Shown here: one piece after another, positions 8,964 to 20,100 of the stretch | How positions within the stretch are numbered: the first letter of the stretch is position 1 | Layout of the letters: each line of letters starts with the position of its first letter | Source of the DNA: Cherax quadricarinatus | Taxonomy: Eukaryota; Arthropoda; Malacostraca; Decapoda; Parastacidae | Reading direction: 5' to 3' | Assembly: GCF_038502225.1 (NCBI RefSeq) | Contig: NW_027196926.1 | Location: 1 to 64,000 of the forward strand | Length of the DNA: 64,000 nt | Made by a program: the position numbers and the translations under genes | The notes under the pieces: generated by a model | The model's database searches: none | Seen by the model: the letters and a program-made list of their open reading frames with translations, nothing else | What the model was told of the DNA's origin: nothing

Positions 8964-11900
8964 ACAGCAACCACCCAGGGAAGTACTACCGTCCTGCCAG
9001 ATGACTGTGAAACAAAAACCTGTAACTGTTTTGCATGATGGTAGGATTGCTGGTTTCTTTTTCTGTCTCATAAACACGCTAAGATAACAGGGATATCTTG
9101 CTACTCCTACTTACACTTTGGTCACACTTCACAGACACGCACATGCATATATATATATACATACATCTAGGTTTTTCTCCTTTTTCTAAATAGCTCTTGT
9201 TCTTTTTTATTTCTTCTATTGTCCATGGGGAAGTGGAAAAGAATCTTTCCTCCGTAAGCCATGCGTGTCGTATGAGGCGACTAAAATGCCGGGAGCAATG
9301 GGCTAGTAACCCCTTCTCCTGTATACAATTACTAAAAAAGAGAAGAAGAAAAACTTTATAAAACTGGGTTGCTTAAATGTGCGTGGATGTAGTGCGGATG
9401 ACAAGAAACAGATGATTGCTGATGTTATGAATGAAAAGAAGTTGGATGTCCTGGCCCTAAGCGAAACAAAGCTGAAGGGGGTAGGAGAGTTTCAGTGGGG
9501 GGAAATAAATGGGATTAAATCTGGAGTATCTGAGAGAGTTAGAGCAAAGGAAGGGGTAGCAGTAATGTTAAATGATCAGTTATGGAAGGAGAAAAGAGAA
9601 TATGAATGTGTAAATTCAAGAATTATGTGGATTAAAGTAAAGGTTGGATGCGAGAAGTGGGTCATAATAAGCGTGTATGCACCTGGAGAAGAGAGGAATG
9701 CAGAGGAGAGAGAGAGATTTTGGGAGATGTTAAGTGAATGTATAGGAGCCTTTGAACCAAGTGAGAGAGTAATTGTGGTAGGGGACTTGAATGCTAAAGT
9801 AGGAGAAACTTTTAGAGAGGGTGTGGTAGGTAAGTTTGGGGTGCCAGGTGTAAATGATAATGGGAGCCCTTTGATTGAACTTTGTATAGAAAGGGGTTTA
9901 GTTATAGGTAATACATATTTTAAGAAAAAGAGGATAAATAAGTATACACGATATGATGTAGGGCGAAATGACAGTAGTTTGTTGGATTATGTATTGGTAG
10001 ATAAAAGACTGTTGAGTAGACTTCAGGATGTACATGTTTATAGAGGGGCCACAGATATATCAGATCACTTTCTAGTTGTAGCTACACTGAGAGTAAAAGG
10101 TAGATGGGATACAAGGAGAATAGAAGCATCAGGGAAGAGAGAGGTGAAGGTTTATAAACTAAAAGAGGAGGCAGTTAGGGTAAGATATAAACAGCTATTG
10201 GAGGATAGATGGGCTAATGAGAGCATAGGCAATGGGGTCGAAGAGGTATGGGGTAGGTTTAAAAATGTAGTGTTAGAGTGTTCAGCAGAAGTTTGTGGTT
10301 ACAGGAAAGTGGGTGCAGGAGGGAAGAGGAGCGATTGGTGGAATGATGATGTAAAGAGAGTAGTAAGGGAGAAAAAGTTAGCATATGAGAAGTTTTTACA
10401 AAGTAGAAGTGATGCAAGGAGGGAAGAGTATATGGAGAAAAAGAGAGAGGTTAAGAGAGTGGTGAAGCAATGTAAAAAGAGAGCAAATGAGAGAGTGGGT
10501 GAGATGTTATCAACAAATTTTGTTGAAAATAAGAAAAAGTTTTGGAGTGAGATTAACAAGTTAAGAAAGCCTAGAGAACAAATGGATTTGTCAGTTAAAA
10601 ATAGGAGAGGAGAGTTATTAAATGGAGAGTTAGAGGTATTGGGAAGATGGAAGGAATATTTTGAGGAATTGTTAAATGTTGATGAAGATAGGGAAGCTGT
10701 GATTTCGTGTATAGGGCAAGGAGGAATAACATCTTGTAGGAGTGAGGAAGAGCCAGTTGTGAGTGTGGGGGAAGTTCGTGAGGCAGTAGGTAAAATGAAA
10801 GGGGGTAAGGCAGCCGGGATTGATGGGATAAAGATAGAAATGTTAAAAGCAGGTGGGGATATAGTTTTGGAGTGGTTGGTGCAATTATTTAATAAATGTA
10901 TGGAAGAGGGTAAGGTACCTAGGGATTGGCAGAGAGCATGCATAGTTCCTTTGTATAAAGGCAAAGGGGATAAAAGAGAGTGCAAAAATTATAGGGGGAT
11001 AAGTCTGTTGAGTGTACCTGGTAAAGTGTATGGTAGAGTTATAATTGAAAGAATTAAGAGTAAGACGGAGAATAGGATAGCAGATGAACAAGGAGGCTTT
11101 AGGAAAGGTAGGGGGTGTGTGGACCAGGTGTTTACAGTGAAACATATAAGTGAACAGTATTTAGATAAGGCTAAAGAGGTCTTTGTGGCATTTATGGATT
11201 TGGAAAAGGCGTATGACAGGGTGGATAGGGGGGCAATGTGGCAGATGTTGCAAGTGTATGGTGTAGGAGGTAGGTTACTGAAAGCAGTGAAGAGTTTTTA
11301 CGAGGATAGTGAGGCTCAAGTTAGAGTATGTAGGAAAGAGGGAAATTTTTTCCCAGTAAAAGTAGGCCTTAGACAAGGATGTGTGATGTCACCGTGGTTG
11401 TTTAATATATTTATAGATGGGGTTGTAAGAGAAGTAAATGCGAGGGTCTTGGCAAGAGGCGTGGAGTTAAAAGATAAAGAATCACACACAAAGTGGGAGT
11501 TGTCACAGCTGCTCTTTGCTGATGACACTGTGCTCTTGGGAGATTCTGAAGAGAAGTTGCAGAGATTGGTGGATGAATTTGGTAGGGTGTGCAAAAGAAG
11601 AAAATTAAAGGTGAATACAGGAAAGAGTAAGGTTATGAGGATAACAAAAAGATTAGGTGATGAAAGATTGAATATCAGATTGGAGGGAGAGAGTATGGAG
11701 GAGGTGAACGTATTCAGATATTTGGGAGTGGACGTGTCAGCGGATGGGTCTATGAAAGATGAGGTGAATCATAGAATTGATGAGGGAAAAAGAGTGAGTG
11801 GTGCACTTAGGAGTCTGTGGAGACAAAGAACTTTGTCCTTGGAGGCAAAGAGGGGAATGTATGAGAGTATAGTTTTACCAACGCTCTTATATGGGTGTGA

Positions 11901-12540
11901 AGCGTGGGTGATGAATGTTGCAGCGAGGAGAAGGCTGGAGGCAGTGGAGATGTCATGTCTGAGGGCAATGTGTGGTGTGAATATAATGCAGAGAATTCGT
12001 AGTTTGGAAGTTAGGAGGAGGTGCGGGATTACCAAAACTGTTGTCCAGAGGGCTGAGGAAGGGTTGTTGAGGTGGTTCGGACATGTAGAGAGAATGGAGC
12101 GAAACAGAATGACTTCAAGAGTGTATCAGTCTGTAGTGGAAGGAAGGCGGGGTAGGGGTCGGCCTAGGAAGGGTTGGAGGGAGGGGGTAAAGGAGGTTTT
12201 GTGTGCGAGGGGCTTGGACTTCCAGCAGGCATGCGTGAGCGTGTTTGATAGGAGTGAATGGAGACAAATGGTTTTTAATACTTGACGTGCTGTTGGAGTG
12301 TGAGCAAAGTAACATTTATGAAGGGATTCAGGGAAACCGGCAGGCCGGACTTGAGTCCTGGAGATGGGAAGTACAGTGCCTGCACTCTGAAGGAGGGGTG
12401 TTAATGTTGCAGTTTAAAAACTGTAGTGTAAAGCACCCTTCTGGCAAGACAGTGATGGAGTGAATGATGGTGAAAGTTTTTCTTTTTCGGGCCACCCTGC
12501 CTTGGTGGGAATCGGCCAGTGTGATAATAATAAAATAATA
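8964..12540 (+). mobile_element. Full-length RTE-like retrotransposon, copy B
   Basis: The only apparently complete RTE copy in the window. It has a ~400 bp 5' UTR that starts inside a 50 bp tandem unit (cagcaaccacccagggaagt...), one long ORF with endonuclease and reverse transcriptase, a ~200 bp 3' UTR, and an AT-rich tail (gataataataaaataataaa). The 5' UTR also occurs alone at 26102-26444 and 61590-62193 on the minus strand. Short target duplications were not identified. Confidence 0.9.
9361..12285 (+). CDS. RTE endonuclease-reverse transcriptase polyprotein
   Basis: A single-ORF protein for target-primed reverse transcription. The N-terminal exonuclease-endonuclease-phosphatase endonuclease reads KLGCLNVRGC, then (counting from the GTG at 9379) LSETK with Glu29, VGDLNAK with Asp136 and Asn138, and SDH at 228-230. 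The reverse transcriptase has FMDLEKAYDR (Asp607), GLRQGCVMSP and FADD (Asp715, Asp716). The C-terminal region is basic (GRRGRGRPRKG). The frame is open from 9310, but no ATG lies upstream of the essential LNVRG motif; the first ATG falls after it. Initiation may therefore be at a non-AUG codon. No stops or frameshifts, so potentially active. Confidence 0.9.
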   Translation, partial: KLGCLNVRGCSADDKKQMIADVMNEKKLDVLALSETKLKGVGEFQWGEINGIKSGVSERVRAKEGVAVMLNDQLWKEKREYECVNSRIMWIKVKVGCEKWVIISVYAPGEERNAEERERFWEMLSECIGAFEPSERVIVVGDLNAKVGETFREGVVGKFGVPGVNDNGSPLIELCIERGLVIGNTYFKKKRINKYTRYDVGRNDSSLLDYVLVDKRLLSRLQDVHVYRGATDISDHFLVVATLRVKGRWDTRRIEASGKREVKVYKLKEEAVRVRYKQLLEDRWANESIGNGVEEVWGRFKNVVLECSAEVCGYRKVGAGGKRSDWWNDDVKRVVREKKLAYEKFLQSRSDARREEYMEKKREVKRVVKQCKKRANERVGEMLSTNFVENKKKFWSEINKLRKPREQMDLSVKNRRGELLNGELEVLGRWKEYFEELLNVDEDREAVISCIGQGGITSCRSEEEPVVSVGEVREAVGKMKGGKAAGIDGIKIEMLKAGGDIVLEWLVQLFNKCMEEGKVPRDWQRACIVPLYKGKGDKRECKNYRGISLLSVPGKVYGRVIIERIKSKTENRIADEQGGFRKGRGCVDQVFTVKHISEQYLDKAKEVFVAFMDLEKAYDRVDRGAMWQMLQVYGVGGRLLKAVKSFYEDSEAQVRVCRKEGNFFPVKVGLRQGCVMSPWLFNIFIDGVVREVNARVLARGVELKDKESHTKWELSQLLFADDTVLLGDSEEKLQRLVDEFGRVCKRRKLKVNTGKSKVMRITKRLGDERLNIRLEGESMEEVNVFRYLGVDVSADGSMKDEVNHRIDEGKRVSGALRSLWRQRTLSLEAKRGMYESIVLPTLLYGCEAWVMNVAARRRLEAVEMSCLRAMCGVNIMQRIRSLEVRRRCGITKTVVQRAEEGLLRWFGHVERMERNRMTSRVYQSVVEGRRGRGRPRKGWREGVKEVLCARGLDFQQACVSVFDRSEWRQMVFNT

Positions 12541-12544
12541 AAAA

Positions 12545-13880
12545 ATATAAAATATGCAATAAATGCCAGACAACAAGTTTACACTAACTTATATTAAGTT
12601 AGCAATAGAAATAGGCATTAAAAACACAACAAAAGGTAAGATACACACAGAGTACACTCATTACTTACCTTAAAATATTAATATTAATGTGTGAGAGGTG
12701 AGTGGCAGGGTGTTTATTGAATAAAATCAGAATGGCACACCATCATCCTCTAACTTGGCACTTAAAGCAAGAGGCTTACGACTTCTCTTTTTATCACAGC
12801 TAACCTTAGACGCCATCGTCAATGAGAGCCAACTAGTTAACGAAAGAGTAAACGAGAGAGAGAACGAGATACAGAGTTCAGACAATGTAAGAACACAAAC
12901 TGAACAGGTAGTGGGCGATCACTTGGTCAGGCGAAATAAATGCGTATTAATATGTGTCTACTTTTAGTTCATTCACGTACGTTTGTAAGAGTTTGTAAAA
13001 CATTTACCTCAATATTTTTTTATTATAATAATAATTACCTCACAATACAAATACTCTTACATAGTGTAGAAGTTAGTACAGAATAAACAAACAGCAACAC
13101 ACCATTTTTAGAGTGAATGAAGATATTATTATTATTATTATAAAAAGCACTAAACCCACAAGGGTCATGAATTGCTATATATAGAGTAAAGGCATACGAA
13201 AAGAATATTTTTCTACAGTTATCCCCCAGTTTGACTAGAGAAAACGTAATTCTTCCGACACTACCTACACAGCTGCTTTGTAAACAAATCTCATATTTAC
13301 ATCAATTTTTTATTCTGTGAGTGTATGTATCATGTTTATATGCTATGTAACAGGTTTCATATATAATTTTGAGGAAAATATCATAGATGGATTAATGAAA
13401 ATGCCTATATTAATGTAAAATAAGACATTTAGTGTGCCCAAGAGTGATTATTATTACGTAGTATTGGCGTCATGAGTAGAGAGAGACTTAGCGATTTTAA
13501 TGTGTACCTGCACACCAGCACAGTGTGTAAGTATATTTAGGTACAGGTACACATAAGTATAATTATCAGAGTACATATAAAATACGCAGTAACTTTAAAA
13601 CACTTGAAATTTTGGAAAGTTTCCTAACATAATAGATGTGGTCATGAGATGTATTCTCTCATATCTAGGCCCAAATGTACCACTCACAGTTTATCAGAGT
13701 GAGCTGAGCTCATGGCGTAGATCTACGGTTTGGACACTCACCGTAAAGCCGTAGATCTACGGGACGGACCCTGAAAGGGTTAAAAGACCGCTTGCCGTAT
13801 AGCAAATTTTGGTCATAATTTGACATCGCCGTATTAGTGGAATGCCGTAAGGCGAAACGCCGTAAAGTGGGGCCTTACTG
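12545..13880 (+). mobile_element. Mariner/pogo-like non-autonomous element, 5' truncated
   Basis: Related to the complete copy at 41551-44274. Both carry acaagtttacactaacttat and attacttaccttaaaatatt blocks and end in gccgtaaag-ggggcc-tactg next to TA (13881-13882 here). The left terminal repeat is missing where it meets the RTE copy B tail. It contains no transposase reading frame. It includes a trinucleotide run (13127-13141) and a fragment of a piggyBac-type MITE (13626-13779). Confidence 0.75.
13626..13779 (+). mobile_element. End fragment of a third piggyBac-type MITE subfamily
   Basis: The right end reads accctgaaaggg followed by TTAA (13780-13783). The segment ending there carries two perfect copies of the 12 bp palindrome cgtagatctacg (13716-13727 and 13750-13761). 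Inward lie cctagatatgagagaata and atgaccacatct, counterparts of the cctacatatg-agagaatggg and gtggtcagtgtg blocks in the other MITEs. The left border is not a recognisable piggyBac end, so the element is truncated. Confidence 0.6.
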
Positions 13881-13882
13881 TA

Positions 13883-14654
13883 TAGGATTGGGCAAGGTGA
13901 TGAGGATAAAATATTAGGTAATGAAAGATTGGATATTAGATTGGAGGGAATAAGGGGGAAGTGAATGTGTTCATGTACAGTATTTGGGAGTTGACTTGTC
14001 AGCAGATGGGTTTATGAAAGATGAGGTCAACCATAGAATTGATGAGGGGAAGAAGGTGTGCAATGCACTGAGGAGTCCGTGGAGACAAAGGACATTATCC
14101 ATGGAAGCAAAGAGGGGAGTATATGAGAGTACAGTGACACCAATGCTCTTATATGGGTGTGAAGCATGGGTGGCAAATGTTGCAACAAGGAAAAGGCTGG
14201 AGGCAGTGGAGATGTTGTGCCTGAGGGCAGTGTGTGGTGTGTATGTTATGCTGAGAATCCATAGTTTGGAGATTAGAAGGAGGTGTGGGGTGTCTAAAAG
14301 TATTATCTTCAGGGCTGAGTTGTTGTTGTTGAAGGGGTTCAGACATGTAGAGAGGATGGAACAAAATAGAATGACTTGGAGGGCATATAAAACTGTAGTA
14401 GAAGGAAGGCGGGGTAGCCGTCGGCCTAGGTTTTGTGTGCATGCTATGTAACATGCTCATGCATGCAGCAAGCATGCATGAGCATGTTACATAGGAGTGG
14501 AGGCAAGTGGTTTTTAGAACTTGATGTGCTGTTTGAGTGTGAGCAAAGAAACATTTATGAAGGGATTCAGGGAAACCTGTTAGCCGAACTTGAGCCCTGG
14601 AGGTGGGACGCACAGTTCCTGCACTCTGAAGGAGGTGTTTTGATATTTATTATC
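13883..14654 (+). pseudogene. Old RTE relic, C-terminal coding and 3' UTR
   Basis: Diverged copy of the RTE C-terminal region: GVDLSADGFMKDEVNHRIDEGKK, YGCEAWVANVATRKRLEAVEM and HVERMEQNRMT are readable in a 155-codon frame starting near 13984, followed by a decayed 3' UTR. Frameshifts occur near 13960 and after GRRGSRRPR. A tail-to-tail junction with the younger minus-strand RTE copy C follows. Confidence 0.8.
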
Positions 14655-14891
14655 ACACTGGCCGATTCCCACCAAGTCTGGGTGGCCCGAAAAAGAAAAA
14701 CTTTCACCATCATTCACTCCATCACTGTCTTGCCAGAAGGGTGCTTTACACTACAGTTTTTAAACTGCAACATTAACACCCCTCCTTCAGAGTGCAGGCA
14801 CTGTACTTCCCATCTCCAGAACTCAAGTCCGGCCTGCCGGTTTCCCTGAACCCCTTCATAAATGTTACTTTGCTCACACTCCAACAGCACG

Positions 14892-17800
14892 TCAAGTATT
14901 AAAAACCATTCGTCTCCATTCACTCCTATCAAACACGCTCACGCACGCCTGCTGGAAGTCCAAGCCCCTCGCACACAAAACCTCCTTTACCCCCTCCCTC
15001 CAACCTTTCCTAGGCCGACCCCTACCCCGCCTTCCTTCCACTACAGACTGATACACTCTTGAAGTCATTCTGTTTCGCTCCATTCTCTCCACATGTCCGA
15101 ACCACCTCAACAACCCTTCCTCAGCCCTCTGGACAACAGTTTTGGTAATCCCGCACCTCCTCCTAAATTCCAAACTACGAATTCTCTGCATTATATTCAC
15201 ACCACACATTGCCCTCAGACATGACATCTCCACTGCCTCCAGCCTTCTCCTCGCTGCAATATTCATCACCCATGCTTCACACCCATATAAGAGCGTTGGT
15301 AAAACTATACTCTCATACATTCCCCTCTTTGCCTCCAAGGACAAAGTTCTTTGTCTCCACAGACTCCTAAGTGCACCACTCACCCTTTTCCCCTCATCAA
15401 TTCTATGATTCACCTCATCCTTCATAGACCCATCCGCTGACACGTCCACTCCCAAATATCTGAATACATTCACCTCCTCCATACTCTCTCCCTCCAAAAA
15501 TAATTAACAAAAAGGCACAATACCGTGACTGGAACGATACACAAATAATCCGCACATAAAAGAGAGAAGCTTACGATGACGTTTCGGTCCGACTTGGACC
15601 ATTGACTTTGTCAATGGTCCAAGTCGGACCGAAACGTCGTCGTAAGCTTCTCTCTTTTATGTGCGGGTTATTTGTGTATCTCTCTCCCTCCAATCTGATA
15701 TCCAATCTTTCATCACCTAATATTTTTGTTATCCTCATAACCTTACTCTTTCCTGTATTCACTTTTAATTTTCTTCTTTTGCACACCCTACCAAATTCAT
15801 CCACCAATCTCTGCAACTTCTCTTCAGAATCTCCCAAGAGCACAGTGTCATCAGCAAAGAGCAACTGTGACAACTCCCACTTTATGTGTGATTCCTTATC
15901 TTTTAACTCCACGCCTCTTGTCAAGACCCTCACATTTACTTCTCTTTCAACCCCATCTATAAATATATTAAACAGCCACGGTGACATCACACATCCCTGT
16001 CTAAGGCCTACTTTTACTGGGAAATAATTTCCCTCTTTCCTACATACTCTAACTTGAGCCTCACTATCCTCGTAAAAACTCTTCACTGCTTTCAGTAACC
16101 TACCTCCTACACCATACACCTGCAACATCTGCCACATTGCCCCCCTATCCACCCTGTCATACGCCTTTTCCAAATCCATAAATGCCACAAAGACCTCTTT
16201 AGCCTTATCTAAATACTGTTCACTTATATGTTTCACTGTAAACACCTGGTCCACACACCCCCTACCTTTCCTAAAGCCTCCTTGTTCATCTGCTATCCTA
16301 TTCTCAGTCTTACTTTTAATTCTTTCAATAATAACTCTACCATACACTTTACCAGGTATACTCAACAGACTTATCCCCCTATAATTTTTGCACTCTCTTT
16401 TGTCCCCTTTGCCTTTATGCAAAGGAACTATGCATGCTCTCTGCCAATCCCTAGGTACCTTACCCTCTTCCATACATTTATTAAATAATTGCACCAACCA
16501 CTCCAAAACTATATCCCCACCTGCTTTTAACATTTCTATCTTTATCCCATCAATCCCGGCTGCCTTACCCCCTTTCATTTTACCTACTGCCTCACGAACT
16601 TCCCCCACACTCACAACTGGCTCTTCCTCACTCCCACAAGATGTTATTCCTCCTTGCCCTATACACGAAATCACAGCTTCCCTATCTTCATCAACATTTA
16701 ACAATTCCTCAAAATATTCCCTCCATCTTCCCAATACCTCTAACTCTCCATTTAATAACTCTCCTCTCCTATTTTTAACTGACAAATCCACTTGTTCTCT
16801 AGGCTTTCTTAACTTGTTAATCTCACTCCAAAACTTTTTCTTATTTTCAACAAAATTTGTTGATAACATCTCACCCACTCTCTCATTTGCTCTCTTTTTA
16901 CATTACTTCACCACTCTCTTAACCTCTCTCTTTTTCTCCATATACTCTTCCCTCCTTGCATCACTTCACTCATATGCTAACTTTTTCTCCCTTACTACTC
17001 TCTGTACATCATCATTCCACCAATCGCTCCTCTTCTCTCCCGCACCCACTTTCCTGGAACCACAAACTTCTGCTGAACACTCTAACACTACATTTTTAAA
17101 CCTACCCCATACCTCTTCGACCCCATTGCCTATGCTCTCATTAGCCCATCTATCCTCCAATAGCTGTTTATATCTTTCCCTAACTGCCTCCTCTTTTAGT
17201 TTATAAACCTTCACCTCTCTCTTCCCTGATGCTTCTATTCTCCTTGTATCCCATCTACCTTTTACTCTCAGTGTAGCTACAACTAGAAAGTGATCTGATA
17301 TATCTGTGGCCCCTCTATAAACATGTACATCCTGAAGTCTACTCAACAGTCTTTTATCTACCAATACATAATCCAACAAACTACTGTCATTTTGCCCTAC
17401 ATCATATCTTGTATACTTATTTATCCTCTTTTTCTTAAAATATGTATTACCTATAACTAAACCCCTTTCTATACAAAGTTCAATCAAAGGGCTCCCATTA
17501 TCATTTACACCTGGCACCCCAAACTTACCTACCACACCCTCTCTAAAAGTTTCTCCTACTTTAGCATTCAGGTCCCCTACCACAATTACTCTCTCACTTG
17601 GTTCAAAGGCTCCTATACATTCACTTAACATCTCCTAAAATCTCTCTCTCTCCTCTGCATTCCTCTCTTCTCCAGGTGCATACACGCTTATTATGACCCA
17701 CTTCTCGCATCCAACCTTTACTTTAATCCACATAATTCTTGCATTTACACATTCATATTCTCTTTTCTCCTTCCATAACTGATCATTCAACATTACTGCT

Positions 17801-17979
17801 ACGCCTTCCTTTGCTCTAACTCTCTCAGATACTCCAGATTTAATCCCATTTATTTCCCCCCACCGAAACTTCCCTACCCCCTTCAGCTTTGTTTTGCTTA
17901 GGGCCAGGACATCCAACTTCTTTTCATTCATAACATCAGCAATCATCTGTTTCTTGTCATCTGCACTACATCCACGCAC
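14892..17979 (-). pseudogene. RTE polyprotein pseudogene (copy C)
   Basis: The reading frame survives in pieces. The endonuclease part 17979-17635 ends at a stop where copy B has Trp (ttttgg changed to ttttag, 17632-17634). The next piece, 17631-16966, loses frame through a deletion in the EKFLQSRSDAR region. A CAA-to-TAA change follows near 16910. The RT part begins at 16878, retains FMDLEKAYDR and FADD, and is cut by the foldback insertion after DIRLEGE. The C-terminal part is 15497-14892. At least three small lesions plus one insertion make it inactive. Confidence 0.88.
15496..15680. mobile_element. Penelope-type foldback insertion in RTE copy C
   Basis: Two inverted copies of a Penelope-like tail with almost no body between them. 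The arms read acaaataatccgcacataaa...gtccgacttggaccattgac and its reverse complement around a short centre at 15597-15612. It is flanked by an 11 bp duplication TCTCTCCCTCC at 15485-15495 and 15681-15691. The left arm extends further than the right (it includes aggcacaataccgtgactgg). Transcribed RNA would form a long hairpin. Confidence 0.85.
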
Positions 17980-18264
17980 ATTTAAGCATCCCAGTTTTAT
18001 AAAGTTTTTCTTCTTCTCTTTTTTAGTAAATGTCTACAGGAGAAGAGGTTAGTAGCCTATTGCTCCCGGCACTTTAGTCGCCTCATACGACACGCATGGC
18101 TTACGGAGGAAAGATTATTTTCCACTTCCCCACGGACAATAGAAGAAATAAAGAAGAACAAGAGCTATGTAGAAAAAGGGAGAAAAACCTAGATGTATGT
18201 ATATATATATATATATGCATGTGCATGTCTGTGAAGTGTGACCAAACTGTAAGTTGGAGTAAAG

Positions 18265-19720
18265 AACAAGAAGCTTTCAAGCCATGATGTAATTTCCCTA
18301 TTCACCAAAGTACCTACTACACAAGCCATCGATCTCTTGCTCAGAAAAATTGACGATTCACTTGATCTTCCTATTCCAGCCAGCAATTTCATTGACCTTG
18401 TTGAACTATGTGTTGGCTTTAAGTGTTTCTCTTTCAAAAATCACCTCTTTCAGCAGACTTTTGGACTACCCATGGGCTCGCCACTCAATGCCATCCTGGT
18501 GAACCTATACATGGAACATCTGGAAGCCGAACGTTTCTCCAACATTATTCCTTTGTCTGTCACCTGGCTCCGTTATGTTAACGACATCCTCCTCATAACT
18601 CCCAGACGCTTCAACGTTCAAGTTCTCCAACACAAGCTCAACCAGGTCGAGCCCTCAATCCAGTTCACACTTGAAGAAGAAGTCAACAACACTCTTCCTT
18701 TCCTTGATGTTCTTCTCTGCAAAGCTGACCATGAACTTTGTTTTAAAGTCTATTGAAAACCCACCAACCAAAACGATCTTCTCCACTTCTACTCTCACCA
18801 CGACACCAAAACTAAACATGGTGTAATTATAGGCTTTTTCCTGCGTGCACTCAGAATCTGCAGCAATGAGTTCCTTGAGGAAGAATGCACTATTATTGAA
18901 CAAGTATTTTCCAAGCTTCACTATCCTCATCACTTCATCAGAAGCTGCAGACGAAGGGCATTAAACATCTTCAAACCACCAAGAGAAGACACTGCCAAGA
19001 AGAGATACTTAGTCTCCCCACAAACTCCATTGCCAAACACGTTTCCAACATCTTTTCCAGTACCTCATTCCAAGTATCTACCTCCACAACCACAACCATC
19101 AAAGGCATTACCAGTAATAGACAGGACAAGCTTCCATCCTCTGCAGGGGTATACATAATCCCTTGTAATGAGTGCAGCAAATTATATGTCTGTGAAACAT
19201 CAAGAGACCTCCAAACACGTATTTCAGAACACCAATATGCAAGCAGGTCTGACGATACAAGAAATGCCTGTGTGCAACACGATAATTCACACAACCATTT
19301 AATAAGCTACAGAAACTCGAGACTTATCGCCAGAGAAGACAACACTCAATACCGAAGAATCCCGGAATCATCGCTTATCTCTATATCCGACAATTTCAAC
19401 TAGAACAATGGCTTCTATAACATAGCTGAACCATTTGCCAAGAAACTTCTTCATCGCTATCCCACATAAGAACATAGGAATGGAGGAACACTGCAGAAGG
19501 TCTGCTCACAAACTTATCCAGTCTCCCTTCCAAGCTACCCAAGATTTTAGACTCTATAACCCCACTCGGTAGATCATCAGATGCAGCATTCTCCACCTGA
19601 CCTCAGCATTCTGAACCTGACTATAAATACTCGCATACCTTCCACCCCAGGTAGATCTGTTTGTGACTTGAAAAAGCCCACTGTGTGGGTGAAACGTTGT
19701 CAATAAAGGATCACATTATA
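18265..19720 (+). pseudogene. Penelope-like element, RT and GIY-YIG remains
   Basis: 5'-truncated Penelope-like retroelement. Readable reverse transcriptase: DVISLFTKVPTTQAIDLLL, then FGLPMGSPLNAILVNLYMEHL, RYVNDILLITPRR and NNTLPFLDVLL. The catalytic YVDD box is YVND, losing an essential Asp. A stop (tga, 18754-18756) replaces a likely Arg codon. After a frameshift near 19016, GVYIIPCNECSKLYVCETSR with ISEHQ shows the GIY-YIG endonuclease. The end near 19707 carries a hammerhead-like motif and AATAAAG. Confidence 0.88.
19468..19595 (+). repeat. Short interspersed repeat fragment
   Basis: The block beginning aagaacataggaatggagga and continuing through aacactgcagaaggtctgct interrupts the Penelope-like remnant before its tail resumes. 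A similar cattcttatgttcttatg end appears at 22533-22550 in reverse. I recognise this as a repeat common in decapod sequence, but I cannot name the family. Confidence 0.5.
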
Positions 19721-19734
19721 CTGCATATGTGTTT

Positions 19735-20100
19735 ATATTTCCTGGTGTATACCTGGAGAAGGTTTTGGGGGTCAATGCCCCCCTGGCTCAGTCTGAGACC
19801 AGGCCTTGTGGATCAGGGTCTGATCAACCAGGCTGTTACTGCTGGTCGCACACAACCTAAAGTCAGTTACTGACTTTAGGTGCCTGTCCCGTGCCCTCTT
19901 GAAGACAGCCAGGCATCTATTGGTAATCCCCCTTATGTATGCTGGGAGGCAGTTGAACAATCTTGGGCTCTGGACGCTTATTGTGTTGTGTCTCAGTGCA
20001 TTCGTGGTGCTCCTGCTTTTCATTGGAGGAATGTTACATCTCCTGCCGAGTACATGTGGTAAAATATTGTTAAACAAAAAGAAAGCCACTAGCATGCATG
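19735..20100 (-). pseudogene. Jockey/CR1-like LINE, ORF2 C-terminus
   Basis: Minus-strand coding for GRRCNIPPMKSRSTTNALRH and SPRLFNCLPAYIRGITNRCL, the C-terminal end of a non-LTR retrotransposon reverse transcriptase protein, with the 3' end near 19735 (cctggtgtatacctggagaa). The same family is better preserved at 42430-43345. It is truncated in front of the finger-like tail and contains no RT core. Confidence 0.75.

Larger units (their letters stand above)
14655..18262 (-). mobile_element. RTE-like retrotransposon, copy C, near full length
   Basis: A minus-strand copy running from its 3' UTR (cacactggccgattcccacc) at 14655 to part of its 5' UTR near 18262. It is interrupted by a 185 bp foldback insertion (15496-15680) and abuts a Penelope-like remnant at its 5' side. 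It is close in sequence to copy B but carries several disabling mutations. Confidence 0.88.

Noticed and set aside
9150..9175. TATA-like run as a promoter
   Set aside because: It is a TA dinucleotide run in the RTE 5' UTR that varies between copies (also at 18196 and 26232). Nothing else supports a TATA box.
10299..10985. 228-codon minus-strand open frame opposite the RTE gene, Ser/Pro/Leu-rich
   Set aside because: It lies antisense to the RTE reverse transcriptase frame and recurs in every RTE copy only because the coding strand is purine-rich. It has no recognisable domain.
12755..12967. 70-codon open frame inside the mariner-like element
   Set aside because: No motif, and it is not preserved in the sibling element at 41551-44274.
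14433..14849. 138-codon + strand open frame across 14433-14849
   Set aside because: It crosses the junction between the old RTE relic and the minus-strand RTE copy C and consists of 3' UTR sequence read in a chance frame.
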